Positions 60,345 through 64,000 of a stretch of DNA of 64,000 bases are shown in pieces (position 1 is the stretch's first letter; every line of letters begins with the position of its first letter). Source of the stretch: Georgenia daeguensis (GTDB lineage Bacteria; Actinomycetota; Actinomycetes; Actinomycetales; Actinomycetaceae); NCBI RefSeq assembly GCF_039537705.1, contig NZ_BAABBA010000003.1, positions 1 through 64,000 of the forward strand. Reading direction: 5' to 3'. The notes below the pieces were generated by a model. That model worked only from the letters and a program-made list of their open reading frames with translations. It ran no database searches and was not told where the DNA came from. The position numbers and the translations under genes were made by a program.

Positions 60345-62387
60345 ATGTTCGAAGATGAGGTTCGCGGGCGCGGTGGCGAAGGTGCCGCCGGGGCCTCCGG
60401 CGCCTTCGTCTCCGTGCTGGAGCGCGAGGTCGCAGCAAGGGTGATGGCGCGCCCGTCGCTGGCCGCCTCTGATGCCGATGCCGCGGTCACCGGTGCAGAT
60501 GCCGCGGTCACCGGTGCCGATGCCGCGGCCTCCGGGATGGCTTCCGCGAGCCGCCACCGGATGGCGGCCGTCGAGGGCTTCGGGGTCGTGCCCGTCACGG
60601 TGGAGGCGGCCGGGGCGTGGATCGAGCTGTACCCGCCCGCACGGGGATCGGTCCTCGTCCTCGACATCGACCTCGGAGTCTCCACGCTCTCCGGGGCCGC
60701 TTCTTCCTCCGACGCCGCTTCTTCCTCCGACGCCGCTTCTTCCTCCGACGCCGCTTCTTCCTCCGACGCCGCTTCTTCCTCCGACGCCGCCTCTTCCGCC
60801 GACTCTCACGACATCTGCTCCGCCGACTCCACAACCACCGCGGATGGAGCCGGGCCTGACGCTCGTCGTGCCGGTGCTGCTTGTGGGTCTGACACCAGCA
60901 CGTCCCATGCCGCCGACCCCGCGGACGGTCGTCCGGTGCCGTGGTGGGCGGTGGTGCCCACAGGTGCGGCGCCGGCGCCAGCCTCGGGCAGGTTGCCCGC
61001 GCCGGGTGACCCGGCCCTGACTGACGCGTTCTCCCGCGGCCTCGTGGACCGGGAGGCCGACGCGGTCGGGGCCTCGGTGCTCGAGGGGCTGCCTGGCGGC
61101 CCGGAACTCGCCGCCGTGCTGGCGCCGCTGGCACCCGGCCAGCTGGGGGAGGCGAGCCTGATCGAGTCGGTCGCAGGGTACGAGCGGGTGGCTTCCTGGG
61201 CGATGGCGATGCAGGCCGCCCATGTGCGGGAGCTGACCGACCGGCAGGGCCTGACGTCCAAGGCGGCGGATCAGGCGGCCGCCGAGGTCGCCGCTCGGCT
61301 GGGATCGACGAACGCGGTCGGGTCGGCCAAGGTCAACCTCGCTGCGGCCCTGGACACCTTCCCCGAGGTCGCCGACGCCCTGGGCACGGGGCGCATCGAC
61401 GGCCGCAAGGCGAATGTGCTGACCTCCCGTGAGCCGGGCATGAGCACGGCCGAGCACCGGCGGGTGGTCACCGAGCTGCTCAAGGACGCAGACCGGCTCT
61501 CCGGGCCCAAGTTGCGCAACCGGCTGCGAGCGGCCGCCCTGAGTGTGAATCCCGAGGCCGGCGCCGAGCGGCGGGAGAAGGAGCATGCCGCCCGGAAGGT
61601 CACCGTCACCGCGGCGCCGGACGGGATGAGCTGGATCACCGCCTACGTGCGCGCCGACAAGGCGCACACCGTCAAGGTGGCGCTGGACGCCCTCGCCGAC
61701 GCCGCCGTCGCCGACGCGGATCCCGGCGAGGACCCGCGCACCCGCGACCAGGTCCGCGCCGACGCCTTCGTCGATCTCTTCGCCGGCGTCCTCGACCGAG
61801 GGGTCGACCTCGCTGGCCACCCTTTGCCCTCAGGCCGGGCGGTCCGGGCGGGGGCGCAGATCACCGTCGGGGCCGGGACCTTGCTGGGGCTGGACGCGAA
61901 CGCGGGGTACCTGGCCGGGTACGGCCCGATCCCGGCCGAGCTGGCACGGCAGATCGCGCAGGACGCCACCTGGCGGGCGCTGCTGACCGATCGCGACGGC
62001 CACTTCAAGGACCTGGGCACCCGGGCGTACCGGCCCGGGGCGGACCTGACGCGCACCGTCCAGGCCCGGGACGTCACGTGCACGTTCCCCGGGTGCGCGC
62101 GCCCGTCGATCGTGTGCGACATCGATCATCGCATCGAGTACGACCCGGCCATCGCTCACCTGGTCAAGCAGACCAGCGCCTGCAACCTCCACCCGCTTTG
62201 CCGGCGCCATCACAACCTCAAGACCACGAGGCGCTGGGACGTCATCCGTGAGAGGGACGGGACGCTGCTGTGGATCCCGGCTCGCACGGGCCACCGGTAC
62301 CGGCACGTGCCGGACCCGCCCGCCGGGGCCCCGGCCACCGCGAACCGCTGGGCCGCCCTCTTCGCCGGCGGCGACCCACCATTCTGA
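60345..62387 (+). CDS. DUF222/HNH endonuclease-type protein (13E12 family)
   Basis: This 680-residue protein has a variable N-terminal third with Ala/Ser/Asp-rich repeats. The DUF222 region runs from ~225 (LVDREADAVGASVLEGLPGG) and a C-terminal HNH nuclease motif follows: RDVTCTFPGCARP, then CDIDHRIEYDP and LHPLCRRHHNLKTTRRW, with the zinc cysteines and catalytic His. Members of the 13E12 family are present in many copies in actinobacteria and are often linked to mobility, although their function is unresolved. ATG 60345 has a leaderless box. Downstream lies a perfect terminator. Confidence 0.9.
   Translation: MFEDEVRGRGGEGAAGASGAFVSVLEREVAARVMARPSLAASDADAAVTGADAAVTGADAAASGMASASRHRMAAVEGFGVVPVTVEAAGAWIELYPPARGSVLVLDIDLGVSTLSGAASSSDAASSSDAASSSDAASSSDAASSSDAASSADSHDICSADSTTTADGAGPDARRAGAACGSDTSTSHAADPADGRPVPWWAVVPTGAAPAPASGRLPAPGDPALTDAFSRGLVDREADAVGASVLEGLPGGPELAAVLAPLAPGQLGEASLIESVAGYERVASWAMAMQAAHVRELTDRQGLTSKAADQAAAEVAARLGSTNAVGSAKVNLAAALDTFPEVADALGTGRIDGRKANVLTSREPGMSTAEHRRVVTELLKDADRLSGPKLRNRLRAAALSVNPEAGAERREKEHAARKVTVTAAPDGMSWITAYVRADKAHTVKVALDALADAAVADADPGEDPRTRDQVRADAFVDLFAGVLDRGVDLAGHPLPSGRAVRAGAQITVGAGTLLGLDANAGYLAGYGPIPAELARQIAQDATWRALLTDRDGHFKDLGTRAYRPGADLTRTVQARDVTCTFPGCARPSIVCDIDHRIEYDPAIAHLVKQTSACNLHPLCRRHHNLKTTRRWDVIRERDGTLLWIPARTGHRYRHVPDPPAGAPATANRWAALFAGGDPPF
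60696..60803 (+). repeat. 18-bp in-frame minisatellite
   Basis: GCCGCTTCTTCCTCCGAC is repeated five times perfectly (60696-60785) and once with changes (60786-60803). It encodes ASSSDA units within the DUF222 protein. Perfect copies suggest recent expansion and possible length variation between strains. Confidence 0.92.
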
Positions 62388-62478
62388 GTCCGGAGCGTTC
62401 CGAGCGTCCTCATACCATCCCTGCAACCGCGGTCCTGTCCGCGCTCATGACCTCACACCATGGACCACCGACCACGGC

Positions 62479-62510
62479 GGTGACCGACGCACACCCGTGC
62501 GTCGGTCACC
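62479..62510. terminator. Bidirectional terminator hairpin
   Basis: Perfect 14-bp inverted repeat (GGTGACCGACGCAC / GTGCGTCGGTCACC) with a 4-nt ACCC loop, between the DUF222 gene and the convergent oxidoreductase gene. Part of the arm (CGTGCGT) is repeated again just after it. Confidence 0.8.
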
Positions 62511-62581
62511 CGTGCGTGGGCCACTGACCACGTCGGGAAGATATCGAGGCCGTCGCCTCAGAGTTCATGCAATAAGTCGCC

Positions 62582-62965
62582 TCAGGATCCATGCAAGAAC
62601 AGGACGTCCGGCGCGTGGATGAGGCCGAGGAGCTGTCGTACCGGCACCGGCGCCCAGGACCTCGCTGGATCGTGAACCAGCTGCGGTTCGCCGAGCTGGA
62701 CCACGCGGCCACGCGTGAGGAGCGTGCAGCCGCCGGCGGCGAGGACGTTGCGCACCCACTCGGCGTCGCGGCCGTAGGTGAGCGCGACGCGGTAGCCGCC
62801 CTCGCCGTCGGGGAAGACGTTGATCGGGATGGTGTAGGCCCGCCCCGACCGGCGTCCGACGTGGGTGAGTAGCCCGAAGAGGGGCAGGCGGCCGGCCACC
62901 CGGCTCATCAGCGGGTTGAGCACGTGCCGGTTCGCGCGGGCGACGGCGTGGGGGATCGGGCTCAC
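62582..62965 (-). CDS. Deazaflavin-dependent nitroreductase-like protein (DDN family)
   Basis: This 127-residue protein matches the F420-dependent nitroreductase family: LLTHVGRRSGRAYTIPINVF, then GGYRVALTYGRDAEWVRNVL and AAGGCTLLTRGRVVQLGEPQ. The family uses coenzyme F420 to reduce quinones or nitro compounds; substrate unknown. The GTG start at 62965 has a strong GGAGGAGG ribosome-binding site 6 nt upstream. It stands alone and faces the terminator at its 3' end. Confidence 0.85.
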   Translation of the reverse strand: MSPIPHAVARANRHVLNPLMSRVAGRLPLFGLLTHVGRRSGRAYTIPINVFPDGEGGYRVALTYGRDAEWVRNVLAAGGCTLLTRGRVVQLGEPQLVHDPARSWAPVPVRQLLGLIHAPDVLFLHGS

Positions 62966-63123
62966 CTCGGACCTCCTCCGACGGATGGGCTCAAGGTAGC
63001 CCGCGGGGCGCGACCGTGATCGTGACTGGCACTCGAGGCCGAGCCCTCGTCAAGCGTCCCGCCCCGTGCGTGTGAAGTGGTCGTGGGTGGAGAGGAGATC
63101 GTCGAGAGTCCGCCGGTCCGCAC

Positions 63124-63144
63124 CGGATCAAAAAGTTCGATCCG
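63124..63144 (+). promoter_or_regulatory. Inverted repeat upstream of the YciI-like gene
   Basis: CGGATC (63124-63129) and GATCCG (63139-63144) flank an A-rich centre about 60 bp before the YciI start, in a locally AT-richer patch. Possible operator; weak because the arms are short. Confidence 0.35.
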
Positions 63145-63204
63145 CAACGCGCGCGTCGGCCATGATGAATACGGCCGCTACAGCGCGAAGAAGGAGACGA
63201 TTCG

Positions 63205-63546
63205 ATGACGAAGTATCTGATCTCGTTCCCGAGCGGTGCCATGGTCGTTCCCGAGCATGATCTCCCAGCCGTCTCGGACGCGGCGCACGCCGTCGTGCAG
63301 GAGGCGAAGGATGCCGGGGTCTGGGTTTTCGGCGGCGGCATCGACGAGAGCGTGCCGCCCGTCATGGTCAACGCCGATGGAACCGTGACCGAGGGAACGT
63401 ATCCGCAGACGAAGCAGATCGAAGGCGGCTATTCGGTGCTGGAACTGCCCTCCTACGAGTCGGCACTGGAATGGGCCGCGAAGATCGCGGACGCGTGCCG
63501 GTGCGCGCAGGAGGTTCGCGCTTTCCATTACGACCCCGCCAGCTGA
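63205..63546 (+). CDS. YciI/DGPF-family protein
   Basis: This 113-residue protein has a ferredoxin-like YCII domain: MTKYLISFPSGAMVVPEHDL at the start, VQEAKDAGVWVFGGGIDESV in the middle, then QIEGGYSVLELPSYESALEW. Members bind small substrates and are often encoded by sigma factor clusters, but none is seen here. Codon use is less GC-biased than in neighbours, which may indicate transfer. ATG 63205 follows GAAGGAGACG. Confidence 0.86.
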   Translation: MTKYLISFPSGAMVVPEHDLPAVSDAAHAVVQEAKDAGVWVFGGGIDESVPPVMVNADGTVTEGTYPQTKQIEGGYSVLELPSYESALEWAAKIADACRCAQEVRAFHYDPAS

Positions 63547-63635
63547 AGGTGCGCCGCCCGGGCCCGTCAGCGCGCATCCCGAGGGGGCAGCGGCGTCCCC
63601 TTCTGCGGCCGGCGGGACCGTGGCACCCTGACGGT

Positions 63636-63914
63636 ATGTGCCGAAACATCCACCAGCTGCACAACTTCGCCCCGCCAGCCACGACGGACGAGGTGCGCGC
63701 CGCCTCGCTGCAGTACGTCCGCAAGGTCGCCGGCATGACCAAGCCGTCGCAGGCGAACCAGGAGGCGTTCGACCACGCCGTCGAGCACATCGCGGCGATC
63801 ACGCAGGAGCTGCTCGACTCCCTCGTGACCAGCGCGCCGCCCAAGGACCGCGAGACCGAGGCGGAGAAGGCGCGCGAGCGCAGCCGCCGCCGGTTCGCGC
63901 AGCAGCCCGCCTGA
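63636..63914 (+). CDS. DUF2277 family protein
   Basis: This 92-residue protein begins MCRNIHQLHNFAPPATTDEV and continues RAASLQYVRKVAGMTKPSQA, the standard DUF2277 pattern, then a helical EAFDHAVEHIAAITQELLDS region and a charged tail. The Cys/His-containing N terminus suggests metal or nucleic acid binding, unproven. ATG 63636 has no Shine-Dalgarno sequence; CACCCT lies 6 nt upstream, consistent with the leaderless pattern. Confidence 0.88.
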   Translation: MCRNIHQLHNFAPPATTDEVRAASLQYVRKVAGMTKPSQANQEAFDHAVEHIAAITQELLDSLVTSAPPKDRETEAEKARERSRRRFAQQPA

Positions 63915-63929
63915 CCGGACGGGCTGGAC

Positions 63930-64000
63930 TCAGCGCACCGGCCGCAGGGCGCACTGGAGCGACCAGATGTCGGCGAGCTCGTAACGCACGTGGTTGCGGG
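63930..64000 (-). CDS. C-terminal end of an unidentified protein (partial)
   Basis: On the minus strand the last 71 nt read as a coding end, RNHVRYELADIWSLQCALRPVR, then a TGA stop. Codon use fits the neighbours. The rest of the gene is outside the window, so the product cannot be named. Confidence 0.4.
   Translation of the reverse strand, partial: RNHVRYELADIWSLQCALRPVR

Noticed and set aside
60696..60803. Possible CRISPR array
   Set aside because: Units are contiguous, 18 bp, in frame with a coding sequence and without spacers.

Overview
The window is chromosomal DNA of a high-GC actinobacterium, most likely a Micrococcales member (Cellulomonas/Georgenia-like; the genus is a guess). Supporting signs are strong GC preference at third codon positions, an actinobacterial 5S rRNA, and the gene order TPR protein - HAD phosphatase - small ORF - tlyA - nadK - recN - steA - mctB/steB - pyrG - NUDIX, which matches Mycobacterium tuberculosis Rv1691-Rv1700. 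A SufR-led SUF operon, a SURF1/DUF3099 group, an InhA-type FabI and a 13E12-type DUF222/HNH gene also fit. No plasmid, prophage, insertion sequence, CRISPR array or tRNA gene was seen.

Layout. 1-15.6 kb (+ strand): the end of an rrn operon (5S rRNA and terminator), then a chain of mostly overlapping genes. It opens with a protein carrying about 330 residues of Arg/Gly-rich repeat, and passes through rRNA methylation (TlyA), NADP synthesis (NadK), recombination (RecN) and division/envelope genes (SteA, SteB/MctB, a MraY/WecA-like transferase, the lipid II flippase MurJ, a GT4 glycosyltransferase) to CTP synthase and a NUDIX hydrolase. 15.7-18.8 kb (- strand): haem A synthase and an ABC-2 exporter. 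18.9-25.8 kb (+): complete SUF iron-sulfur operon sufR-B-D-Rieske-C-S-U-T with a palindromic operator candidate. 25.9-35 kb: NAT/NCS2 nucleobase permease, a zinc metallopeptidase, an ABC-F ATPase, SURF1/DUF3099, fabG-fabI-histidine phosphatase, and a DHFR-like protein. 35.3-38.9 kb: serB and glgC, with a divergent glgA/glgM. 39-42.9 kb: an unknown gene, an ABC ATPase, and an NfeD-SPFH pair.

42.9-53.4 kb (- strand) holds the most interesting region: a five-gene, translationally coupled operon encoding a DUF4132 giant protein, a MoxR-type AAA ATPase, a DUF5682 protein, a VWA protein and a SWIM zinc-finger protein. Order and sizes match the uncharacterised E. coli yehI-yehL-yehM-yehP-yehQ group. 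The DUF5682 member shows motifs reminiscent of the TraB/ChaN/erythromycin-esterase fold, which suggests an enzymatic activity controlled by a chaperone-like AAA/VWA machine.

53.5-64 kb: a lipoprotein, an asymmetric heterodimeric ABC exporter, an SDR, a SpoU methyltransferase, a frameshifted YjbR-like gene, a DUF222/HNH gene with an in-frame 18-bp minisatellite, and small oxidoreductase/YciI/DUF2277 genes. A window-wide pattern is a TANNNT hexamer 6-8 nt upstream of many start codons that lack a Shine-Dalgarno sequence, which implies extensive leaderless transcription and was used here to choose several starts.
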